14,452 bases of DNA, taken from NCBI GenBank assembly GCA_001275005.1, contig JWZX01000413.1:1-14452 (forward strand), in the 5' to 3' direction. The number at the start of each line of letters is the position of its first letter. Position 1 is the stretch's first letter. This document shows, in pieces, positions 1-8,100 of this stretch. The translations under genes and the position numbers were made by a program. The notes beneath the pieces are model-generated. The model saw nothing but the letters and a program-made list of their open reading frames with translations, did not search any database and was not told the origin of the DNA. The DNA comes from Chrysochromulina tobinii. Its lineage: Eukaryota > Haptophyta > Prymnesiales > Chrysochromulinaceae.

Positions 1-15
1 GTAATGCGGGTCAAA

Positions 16-62
16 AATACGCAATACGCAAAATGCTGAAAATACGCAAAAACAAAATACGC
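16..62. repeat. Short AATACGC direct repeats
   Basis: AATACGC occurs at 16-22, 23-29, 41-47 and 56-62, in a patch clearly more A-rich than the rest of the window. The inverted form GCGTA follows directly at about 64-76. The first two copies are exactly adjacent. No function is evident; this may be the edge of a larger repeat cut by the window start. Confidence 0.6.
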
Positions 63-348
63 TGCGTATGGCGTACCTTACACTGATGCGCGGCGCGGGT
101 CAAACAGACGCGAGACGGCTCTTACCTCTTTGACGCTCGGCTCGCGGTGGGAGCAATTGGAATTGCAAGAGGACCAAGGTCGAAGGTGGGAGTCGGGAGT
201 GCAGAGTCGAGAGTGAGAGTCGATGTATCTGTATTTACGGCGAGGTGTGCGAGTCAAACCTGACGCATGTCACCAAATGCGCGTGTCGAACGTTACACCT
301 CATTTTGGTCGAGGATCATGTGGCGAGTTTTCACTGTGAAGTGCGCCC

Positions 349-477
349 ATTCACAGCCAATGTTAATGATTCGACACCCAAGACACCGGTCCGGCGTACA
401 TACGTGTGCGGTTACAACTAGCTCGGGACCCCTGGACCCCCTTCTCACAGCCATAGTTCATACTCGATCATTCACAC
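349..477 (+). promoter_or_regulatory. Two copies of a TCACAGCCA element upstream of the channel gene
   Basis: Copy A1 (349-363) reads ATTCACAGCCAATGT and contains a CCAAT core. Copy A2 (445-477) begins TCACAGCCAT and continues with ACTCGAT (462-468) and TTCACAC (471-477). A third copy at 12629-12659, upstream of the TraB gene, has the exact 15-mer of A1 plus the ACTCGAT and TTCACAC blocks of A2 in the same order. That conservation outside genes suggests a shared promoter or 5'UTR module, or a dispersed repeat. No TATA box is evident. The role is inferred. Confidence 0.4.
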
Positions 478-546
478 GATGGAGACCCGCATAGGTGTGG
501 GAGTTCTCCTGGCCGTAGTGGAGGGGTTGTGGCACAGCAACCCCTT

Positions 547-3067
547 ATGGGCGCAACGGCCGATCCATTCCTCATGGAGCACGAGCGCGCGGTCAGCCCG
601 TCGGCCGTGCAACGCGCGGCGCTGCACATCCAGGATGCATTCGACGGCACCGAGCACGTCCATCCACGAGAAGGCCGGGCTCTGCGCCGGCTGTGGCTAG
701 TGCACCTAGCACTGATCGTGCCGTGCCGCCTCGCCCTCGCTGGACTGGTGCTGCTCTCATTTATCGAGCAGCCACCTTGGGTCTTGGAGGCGCGCCGCCA
801 CGTGCCAAACGCCGACATCGAGACGCATTACCCCACCTTCGGCCTGCCGATGCTGCCGGTGGCGACGTCCTTGGCTGTGGAGGCGGCGCTCCTGCTCATG
901 CTCGTGTTGGATGCGGCGTGCATGGTGATAGCTCAGGGCGTGCCCGCCGTTCTCAACAGCCGCCTACCCGTCCGCGTCTACTTGTGTGCGCTCGCTCTCG
1001 CCATCGTCGACGTCGTCGTTGCAGCTGCTGGCGAGGCCCGACGGATGGTGGAGGGTTCTGGGTGGCCATGGAAGTCGATGCGTCTCGCGTGGCATCTGCG
1101 GCTCACGATGCTCGTCCTGCGCTCCGATGATCTGCTGAGCGCTTTCGACTTGGTGCGCCGCTCCATCCCGAGGTTTGGTGGCGTCTTCTTCGTCCTCGTC
1201 CTGTACGTGCTCATCTACGGATGGGCAGCTGTGCTCCTGTTTCGGCGCGCGGAGGAAGGTGTGAGCGACTTCGACACGCTGGCGGAGGCGATTTGGACAC
1301 TCTTGATCACGCTCACCACCGCCAACTTCCCGGACGTCATGATGCCCTTCTACGCACGCTCCCGCCTCGTCGTGCTCTTCTTCGCCCCGTACCTCCTCAT
1401 AGGCCACATCTTCCTTCTCAACCTAGTCCTCGCCGTCGTGGTCCATGCGTACTCGGAGAACCGGGCGGCGCTCGCCACTGGTGCCACTGATTGCCATGGA
1501 TTGCCACTGATTGCCACGGATTGCCACGGATTGCCACTGAGTGCCACCCTGAGTGCCTCCCTCATCAGGTGTCGCCGAGCGACGGCGCACCTCGCTGGCA
1601 CGCGCGTTCCGCGAGCTCGACGCGAGCCGCGCTGGTCGGCTCCCGCGGGACGTCGTCACGGGCTTGTACCAAGAGCTACGCCACTACCGTGAGCTCCTCG
1701 AGCCCGCCGCGCTCGACACGGCGCTCTTTTTCGCCGCGCTCGATCGCTCGGGCGACGGCTGGGTCGATGCGGACGAGTTCACACGGCTGTGTGAACTCCT
1801 CCAGGTGGGCTTCCAGCGAGCGCCTCGGCGCACTTGGTTTGAGAGCCTCGCCCCTTCGCTCGCAGCCTCGGCTGGCTGGCGACGTACACGGGAGCTGTTG
1901 CTCTCGAGCAGCTTCGAAGACGGGATCGACGCATTGCTCTTGATGACTGGGGCGGCCCTCGTCCTCGAAGGAGAGCAGTTCCTCTACAGCGGCGCTCCGG
2001 AAGACTTCGACTCGCGCCCCAATAGCGTGTGGAATGTGCTCGAGCTCCTCTTCGCCGCCGCCTTCGCGCTCGAGATGGCGCTCAAGCTCGCGGCTCTGGG
2101 CTGGTCCAAGTACATGGGCTCGCTCAAGAACACCTTCGACGCCCTTGTCACCGTCGCCACCTGCGTCGTTGCCATCATCGTCTATGTGCCCAACGCCTTC
2201 AACGACTCACGCCTCATTCGCCTCGTCCTGCTCACGCGGCTGCTGCGCCTGCTGCGCCTACTCCACTGGTCAGTGCACGTGCGATCGGTCTCCGTCACCT
2301 TTCTGTACGCGTGGCCGCAAGCGGTCAAATTGGGCAAGATGCTCTTCTGCATGCATTACGCCTTCGGGGCGCTCGGCGTCTTTTGCTTTGGCGGGCTCAT
2401 CAACACAGACTCGCAGCGGACCGAGTTGGAGCTGTTGCAGGCGTCAAGCTTCGGCAAGGCGAACTATTACCCGAACAACTTCAACGACCTCGCCTCGGGG
2501 TTCGTGACGTGCTTTGAGCTACTCATCGTCAACAATTGGTTCGTCCTGTGCGACGGGATCGTGGCGGCGAGCGGTACCAAGTGGTCGCGCGCCTTTTTCG
2601 TCGCTTTCTACGCAACGTCGGTACTCAGTGCTCACCATGGCGCCAAGCTGCTCGCCACCGAGTGCCACTGAGTGCCGATCCACTGCTTCCCACACTGGGT
2701 GCCACCGAGTGTAGATGCCCATCCAATGACTCTCACTGCTTGCCACTGCTTCCCACACTGAGTGCAGGTGCTCATCGTCCTCAACGTCGCCACCGCCTTC
2801 TGCGTCGAGGCATCCCTCACGTACATGATCGAGGCCGCTGCCGAGCGTGCCAAGCAGCGCACGGACGGGACGGGCGGGATCGTACAGCCATCGAAGGGCG
2901 CTCACCACGGCGCTCAACACGGGTCGGATGTCATGAGTGATGGCACGAGTGATGGCACGAGTGATGGCACGGCGGGCGTCCACGACGACGCTGCTGAGAG
3001 CACGGGTGCCCGAATGGACTTCACAGGCGTCTGGCGCTGGCTTGGGCGCATCACACATGGTGTGTGA
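547..3067 (+). CDS. Two-pore cation channel (TPC family), three exons
   Basis: Spliced CDS join(547..1480,1569..2620,2768..3067) encodes 761 residues, a usual length for two-pore channels. These are endolysosomal or vacuolar cation channels made of two six-helix repeats. Repeat I: S1 near residues 50-75, S4-S5 near 175-225, then the filter TTANFPDVM (257-265), a family signature. The linker holds a degenerate EF loop (329-340, no acidic residue at position 12) and a canonical one, DRSGDGWVDADE (370-381). Repeat II has S4 arginines at 526, 529, 535, 538 and 541 and the second filter VNNW (632-635). S6 crosses the second splice junction and restores SVLIVLN. The C-tail has three SDGT repeats (719-730). 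The start is the first ATG after the upstream in-frame stop; ATG 574 is an alternative. The family call is firm. Ion selectivity and cell location are inferred. A further 3' exon is possible but not seen. Confidence 0.9.
1481..1550 (+). repeat. Seven 10-bp tandem repeat units filling intron 1
   Basis: The units, in register from the first intron base, are GTGCCACTGA, TTGCCATGGA, TTGCCACTGA, TTGCCACGGA, TTGCCACGGA, TTGCCACTGA and GTGCCACCCT, followed by a partial GAGTGCC. The consensus is (T/G)TGCCAC(T/G)GA. The first unit supplies the 5' splice site itself. The exact unit GTGCCACTGA recurs in intron 2 at 2662-2671. Confidence 0.9.
1481..1568 (+). other. Intron 1 of the two-pore channel, 88 nt, phase 1
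   Basis: Donor GTGCCA at 1481 and acceptor CATCAG ending at 1568. Removal joins ACT-G to GT-GTC and moves the frame from the repeat I S6 helix (LVLAVVVHAYSENR) into the EF-hand linker (SLARAFRELD), as expected for the family. The length is not a multiple of three, so retention shifts the frame. A pyrimidine-rich CCTCCCTC lies just before the acceptor. Almost the whole intron is a tandem repeat. Confidence 0.85.
2621..2767 (+). other. Intron 2 of the two-pore channel, 147 nt, phase 0
   Basis: Donor GTACTC at 2621 and acceptor GTGCAG ending at 2767. Splicing joins ACG-TCG to GTG-CTC-ATC and gives the continuous repeat II S6 helix. The length is a multiple of three, but retention meets an in-frame TGA at 2669-2671, so the unspliced form would be truncated within S6. 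Confidence 0.85.
2662..2760 (+). repeat. Repeats in intron 2 related to those of intron 1
   Basis: GTGCCACTGA (2662-2671) is identical to the first unit of intron 1, and GTGCCACCGA (2699-2708) differs by one base. An 18-bp perfect direct repeat, CCACTGCTTCCCACACTG, sits at 2680-2697 and 2743-2760, 63 bp apart, each followed by GGTGC or AGTGC. The tail of the second copy supplies the 3' splice site AGTGCAG. Confidence 0.85.
2936..2971 (+). repeat. 12-bp repeat (three copies) in the channel C-tail, encoding SDGT
   Basis: AGTGATGGCACG is repeated three times in frame and encodes Ser-Asp-Gly-Thr x3 (residues 719-730) in the low-complexity tail after the last helix. Its reverse complement, CGTGCCATCACT, resembles the TGCCAC-rich units of the two introns, so it may be an inverted coding-region relative of the same repeat family. 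The resemblance is short and could be chance. Confidence 0.75.
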
Positions 3068-3569
3068 TCGGAGAGCCCTTGGACCTGCTGCGAAATGGGG
3101 GTCGCGAGTCGCCCACCTGATGAGGGGGGAAATCAGAGGTCATCAGAGGCCATCATCATCAGAGGTCATCATCATCAGGGTCGCGAGTCGCCCACCCTCG
3201 GTGATGAACACCGCAACACCGGCCACACCGCGTCCAGCTCCACCCGACCGTGACCCGCCGCGCCCGGGCCAGCCGAGCCGACGCGGGCCGGGCCGTAGAG
3301 CGTACTGCCCCAGGGCGGCTGAGCTGCCTCCGAGACGCGAGAGGTCGACGCGAGAGGTGTCAGCGGTGGCCCCGCGACAATTACGTGACAAGGCGCGGTC
3401 TCCGCCGGCGCCGCGCCGCGCGCTGGCCGCGACGTTTGCGATTTTTCACGCGGCCGTTATTTCGCCCCTGAAAACCCGCTAGGTAATTTCGGTTAAAGGG
3501 TCCATTACTCCTCGTTCTTCGCGCCCGCGGCGCGCTGTCATGTCGGACTGCGCAGACTCACTCACTCAC
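3068..3569. other. Intergenic region 3' of the channel gene
   Basis: No gene is supported on either strand. It contains the 19-bp direct-repeat block at 3099-3196, a very GC-rich stretch (about 3230-3430) and an AT-richer island (about 3440-3510). The short ORFs here lack family motifs and look like GC-driven open frames. The region probably holds the 3'UTR of the channel and perhaps intronic or 3' sequence of a minus-strand gene. Confidence 0.5.
3099..3196. repeat. 19-bp direct repeats enclosing a TCATCA-rich minisatellite
   Basis: GGGTCGCGAGTCGCCCACC occurs perfectly at 3099-3117 and 3178-3196, 79 bp apart. The DNA between is made of variants of TCAGAGGTCATCA and ATCATCATCAG (about 3133-3178). 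The layout resembles a tandem duplication whose interior has slipped, or a small inserted repeat block. No ORF crosses it convincingly. Confidence 0.85.
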
Positions 3570-3595
3570 CCGGGGGCACCTTTTGCCTTCGCCAT
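3570..3595 (-). other. Possible short first coding exon (MAKAKGAP...)
   Basis: On the minus strand an ATG at 3595 opens a 26-nt frame reading MAKAKGAPG and runs directly into a strong donor-like GTGAGTGAGTGAG (from 3569 downwards). Very short, lysine-rich first exons ending at GTGAGT are typical of small basic proteins such as ribosomal ones, but I found no convincing second exon between 3068 and 3560. The frame otherwise stops at once. This is a weak candidate; it could also be the 3' part of the 4316 gene or chance. Confidence 0.15.
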
Positions 3596-3727
3596 CGTCG
3601 CTACGCTGCGTCGTGTACTGGGAGTGCTCGGGGACCGACCGCAGTGAGAGGCGTGTAGCAAACGAAAAGCATACGAAAAGCAAACGACGGAGGAAGAGCA
3701 CGACAGCACGTCTGTCGTCTCCAGGCA

Positions 3728-3749
3728 AGCATGCGTGTAGCATGCGTGT
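3728..3749. repeat. Perfect 11-bp tandem duplication
   Basis: AGCATGCGTGT occurs twice back to back (3728-3738, 3739-3749). Slightly upstream, ACGAAAAGCA is also present twice (3662-3671, 3673-3682). These are small slippage-type duplications in non-coding DNA. Confidence 0.8.
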
Positions 3750-3761
3750 TCTCGGCGGGAA

Positions 3762-3791
3762 TCACGAAAAGGATTTGGAGCTGCCGCTCTC
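3762..3791 (-). other. Candidate terminal exon of the lysine-rich small protein
   Basis: A pyrimidine-rich stretch on the minus strand ends in GTGCAG at 3797-3792. Read in phase 0 after it, the frame is ESGSSKSFS then TGA (3764-3762). Joined to the exon at 4316-4170 through a 378-nt intron, it would complete a protein of 58 residues. The splice-site fit is good, but other acceptors exist and no family alignment is available to choose between them. Confidence 0.3.
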
Positions 3792-4169
3792 CTGCACGGG
3801 CGACCGAGGCAAACGAAGGTGAGACGATGCATCCATTATTCGTCATTGATGTACAAGGCGCTGGCCAATGGGGGTCGGGCCGTTTGGTAAGGAGCACGTT
3901 AAGGGGGCCGGCGCGCGAGACGGCGCGCGAGAGGCGGCGGGCGCTTCAGGGCGTGTGCTCGGCCGGTGGGTCAGGTGAGCACCCCACACTGATGTGGCGG
4001 GGGCCGGCTGCCAGCTACCGAGCGTGGTGCTGTGCCAGAGAGTACATGCCGCTTTTGACCAGCAACCCACATCACGGGCGGCTAACGGGCGGCCGGCATT
4101 GGACGCTTGAAGACTGAGCTGTAAATGAGCTGTGGCGAGACAGGTTTCGAGGAGAGTGTTGGCACTCAC

Positions 4170-4316
4170 CTTGCGGGTCTCACGCTTGGCGTCATTCTTC
4201 TCCTTCTTCTCAGCGGCTCTTTCGGGATTCGCCTTGGCCTTGTTCTCCTGCTTGATCTTCTTCTTCTCCGAATCGGTCAGCTTATCAGGAATCTTCTTGA
4301 TGTCCTTGGGCGCCAT
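4170..4316 (-). CDS. Small lysine-rich protein, first exon (partial)
   Basis: The minus-strand ATG at 4316 has a strong context (ACA before ATG, G after). The exon encodes 49 residues starting MAPKDIKKIPDKLTDSEKKK and ending AKRETRK, then meets a textbook donor AAG|GTGAGT at 4169. The protein is highly charged (lysine, glutamate, arginine) and predicted helical, without membrane or cysteine features. I do not recognise the family; it looks like a small RNA- or ribosome-associated protein, but that rests only on composition. Without splicing the frame continues as low-quality sequence to a distant stop, so an intron is likely. A possible last exon is at 3791-3762. The opposite strand reads as an artificial leucine-rich frame here, a reflection of the lysine/glutamate codons. 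Confidence 0.5.
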
Positions 4317-5116
4317 TGTAGAAACGAAGAAGGGAAGCTGCGGATAGCGAAAGACTGATGCTCTGTGGCCTTTGTCGATGTTGTCGATGGCGATGCGCGC
4401 GCCTGCTTTGTGGGGTATTTTTCGCGTTTCATAATGACGGGGCCGAATTTTCCCAATTTGTCGACAGTTGCGAGTCCTGGAGTTGCGTCTTCCCACAGGC
4501 CCCCCGCGACCACCAAACACGGAGATCCCCCCTTCAAGCTACGCTGGCTCAGCAAATTCACAGTCGACAGCGCGTCCTCGGGCGCTCGCACCTCTCGGGC
4601 CTGCTCGGCGGGGGGTGCCGCGCGGGGTGTGCGCGCGGGGGGCCGCGCGGCGCACGCGGCCACGCGGGCCGCGGTGCCGTGAATGTTTTCAAACGTACCG
4701 TAGATCAAGGCAAAGAAAAGCTCTACGAGCTGGGGCCCTCGGGCCGCCTGCTCCCGGCGCCTGGGCCTGTGCGGCTGCGCCTCCCCGGTGAATGACGACA
4801 CCAGGGTGCAGGGAACACGCCGCTATGTTTTTCCCCCGCGGAACGTCGTTACGTCCGGCTCACAGTTTAGCTCAAACAGTCACAGAGACGTTTGCATGCC
4901 ACTCACTCCGCCATGCACGTGTCCCTCATTCCTAAGAAAATCCCCGCGGCACATGGACGACGCCACACCCTCCTTGTCCACACTCTGCCGGCCTGCCCGG
5001 GCATCAAGGGAAAGCTCAAGACGGCGCTCAAGCTCCCCCCTGCCCGGGGACCCCCCGTGCGCTTCTGGCCTCTCTCGGCGCGCTCAGGGCAGCGCGCCAC
5101 GCCGGTCGCGCCGTGC
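4317..5116. other. Intergenic region, no gene recognised
   Basis: About 800 bases with overlapping open frames on both strands and none with recognisable motifs. The block at 4600-4680 is extremely GC-rich (runs of GCGCGGGG). The part near 4317-4450 is AT-richer and should hold the promoter and 5'UTR of the minus-strand lysine-rich gene. The right end should hold the 3'UTR of the minus-strand MYCBPAP-family gene. No clear polyadenylation signal was seen. Confidence 0.5.
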
Positions 5117-8100
5117 TCAGAGCGCGGGTTCCTTGGCGATCGAGGCGGCGCGCTCGACCCAGGCATCGAGGCTGCTGCGGACCACGGCGCTGATCGCCTC
5201 CTCGACGGCCTTCGCATACGCCATCTCGTGCTGCACTGCGGGGTCGGCCAGCCGCTTCGCCTCGGCTGCCTCGGCCGCCGCGCGCGCCGCGGCGGCCTCT
5301 GCATCGGCAGCGGCCCTGGCAGCTGCCTTGGGCACAGCCTCCTCAGCCTCCTTCTTGAGCGCCTTCTTGAGGTCCTTTTTGCTCATCTTCGCCTTGGCCG
5401 CCTCCCACTCGGCAGCCTCGTGCTCCTCGCGCTCGCGCGCGAGACGCTCAGCGCGCGCCTTGGCTCCAATCTGGGCCGCGTCCCTCGCGGGCTCGTAGGT
5501 CTCGGTCTCCCAGCAGTAGCTCATCGGAACCCCGCGGCGCGTGATCGCGCTCGTCGTGGCGAGCGGCACGGTCGGCATGCCGTAGAGCAAGCGGCAGCGC
5601 GCCACCTCGTCGTTCACCTCGAAGCAGAGCGCCTGCGCCTGCGCCGCCGCCGCGTGCCGCAGCCGCAACGCGCGCGAGAGGTCAGGCGTCGTGGTAGCGG
5701 CCCTATGCAGGATCGCCTCGAGCCGTTGGAGCAGTGGAGCATCACCGAGAGCGCCCAAGCGCTCCTCGAGCTCGAGCACGTCGCCGCTCCACCACAGCTT
5801 GCCCGCACAGGCCGCTCGCGCCCTCGCTAGCAACTCCTCGAGCTCCTCGGCAATCTCCTCCACAGAGTACAGGTCTTCAGGGTAGGCGGCCAGCTGTTGG
5901 CGCACAAACTCCTCCTCTGAGACAACGGCGTCGGCGTTCGCATCGAGCCACGCGAACTGCGCGTCGCCCTGCTCGGCACCAAACACGGCGCGCAGCTCGA
6001 CAGCGTCGAGCATCCGGTTGCCGTCCGTGTCGATCGCCTCGAAGATTTGGCACAACAGCGCCGCAAGTTGCGGGTCGATGCCCTCGGGCACGGTGACGGG
6101 CCGTTCTGAAGCCATCGAGGCGACGGCCGGGTCGAGGGAGAGCGAGGCGAGGTCGTCGTACGCGGCGCGCGCGATCGGCTCGGGCAGCTTCTGCGGCGTC
6201 GCGTACGACTTGTGGAACGTACTCCACGCCGCCGCTCGGCGCGCAATGTTCTCAGCCTCGGGAGTCCCAGCGTAGGTGTTGGCGGCGGGCGGGGGCGGTG
6301 GCTTGGGCGGTGGCTTGGGCGGAAAGGGATAGTCGGACTCGGGGAGGGTGATGGCGAAGACGCCGTTGATCACGTCGCGCAGCACCACGTCCTTGCACGC
6401 CTGCCACGTCTTGCGCTCGTCCATCGTCTGCTCCAGAGTGCGCACCGCCAGCTCGCTCTCCACCACCTTGAGGCCGACGCCGCGAAGGTTGACCGGTGGG
6501 GTCGGCTCGGCGATCGGGGGCGTGAGGTGGAGGATCCAATCTTCGGTGAACATGCCCGCCTTGGACGGCTTGAACAGGAAGGGCACGCTCAGCGTCGTGT
6601 CGGGCAGGATCACTCCCGTCGCCTTGGGCACGAAGAACTGCGCAGCCGCATCGACGCTCGTTGTCGAGCCTAGGCCGGTTGAGACGGGCGCGCGGACCCA
6701 CTCGTAGTACAGGGCGGTGCTGCCGTGGTTGGTCATGGTGACCGTCTTCTCGACCGGCGTGCCGACGGAACTCAAGAAGACGTGACGTGTCACGTCGATC
6801 CCGAGGCGAGGCCCCCGCCCGTCGCCCTTTCGCATCGCGATGCGCGCCTGCTTGCGCTTAGGACCGCTCGTGTTGCCGTGCTTGGCCGCAAAGGCAGCCG
6901 CGGCGCCCGAGAAGACGTCCACCTTCTTGCCGAGCGTGATAAACTCGTCGCAGTCGATGCGCCCGTTGCCGTCGAGGTCGCCTTCGCGGAACAGTCGCAG
7001 CATCTCAGCGGCTGAGGCGACCAGCCCCATTTTCGCAAACGCGGCGTACAGCTCCTGCTTCGAAACGGATCCCGATTCGTCAGTGTCGATCTCCTTGAAG
7101 ATGCCCCACAGCGTGCGCTCGTCGCCGGTCAGGTGCGCGGGCGCTGCGCCCTCGATGTTGTACTTGTCGCGCAGCCGCGCAATCTCCGCCATGTGCGCCT
7201 CGTTGATCACGTCAAAGGACTCTGGGTCGATGTAGTCATCGTCGCCGTCGGCTCCCTCCGGCGCAGAGGTCACATCGACCGCCCCAGTCTCAAGCTCCCC
7301 GTGCGCGTGCGCGTCCTCCTCGTCGGGACCGAGCGCCTCCGCCGCCGCCATCGCCGCTAGCCTCTCCTCGATGATCTTCGCCTCGAGGGCCGCGAGTGAC
7401 AGCACCTCGCCCGGCTGGGCGGCGAGCGCCCCCGCGCGCGCGAGGGCAGCCGCATCGTCCGGCTGCTTGAACGGGCAAAAGAGCCCGTTGGCCGCGTTGC
7501 CGATGGCCTCGTAGAAGATGCCGCTCTCGCGCAGCGTGATCTGCCACGCGCGGTTCCCTCCGTACGGGTGCTGGCGCCGACGCAGTGCCTCGAGGACTTC
7601 GCGCTGCTGGATCGCTTTTCGGTACTCGGCCGTGCGCGCCATCATGAGCTTGTCGGCGGGGATGCCGGTCTCGCGCTCCAGATTGCGCATCTGCATTGCC
7701 CAGTTGCGCCGGAACTGCTCGCCGCGCGTCGCGGCCATCGTCTGGCGCTGCATCGACAGGTCGTTCTTGAGGCGCGCTGTCTCCTCAGCCGCCTCGAGCG
7801 CCTCGAGCCGTGGGTGCGCGGTCGCTCCAAAGGATGGCGCGATGGGCGCCTGCGGCGGCGCGCCTGGGATGGGGCGCGCGCTGAGCGTGGCCCGCTGCTG
7901 CTGCGCCAAGAACTCCTCCGACGGGCCAAGCACCGAGAAGGACATGAGCATGCCCTCCCTGTCGAAGCGCGGCCCCTGCGGCGGCTGACCGATCATCGAC
8001 TCGGAGCTCAGGTCGGCGGGGCCGTCCTCTTTGATGGTGGCGGTCGCGTTCTGCGCCTTGAGCTTGATGGCCTGCCCTGGTTTGATCCGGTGCGCGAGCA

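Larger units (their letters stand above)
1..546. other. Intergenic 5' flank of the channel gene
   Basis: No coding region is supported here. The first 62 bases are A-rich with repeated AATACGC. Around 185-225 there is an irregular GAGTCG/GAGTG minisatellite-like patch. Two copies of a TCACAGCCA element lie at 349-363 and 445-477. The reading frame of the downstream channel has a TAG at 454-456 and no ATG between that stop and 547, so the channel does not begin further upstream in this frame unless an unseen 5' exon exists. Confidence 0.6.

Noticed and set aside
1481-1550. The 10-bp array as a CRISPR array or as coding repeats
   Set aside because: The units are directly adjacent with no spacers and short, and reading through them breaks the conserved channel frame, so an intron explains them better.
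4125-4358. Plus-strand frame with a leucine-rich, membrane-like stretch
   Set aside because: The LLLLL stretch is the antisense reading of Lys/Glu codons in the minus-strand exon, so the apparent membrane helix is an artefact.
4277-4801. 174-codon minus-strand frame containing VELFFALIYGTFENI
   Set aside because: Considered as a small membrane or selenoprotein-like gene, but the rest is low-complexity Ala/Arg/Pro and its end overlaps the lysine-rich exon in another frame. No supporting motif.
4892-5830. 312-codon plus-strand frame
   Set aside because: Antisense to the C-terminal part of the MYCBPAP-family gene, Arg/Leu-rich, no motif.
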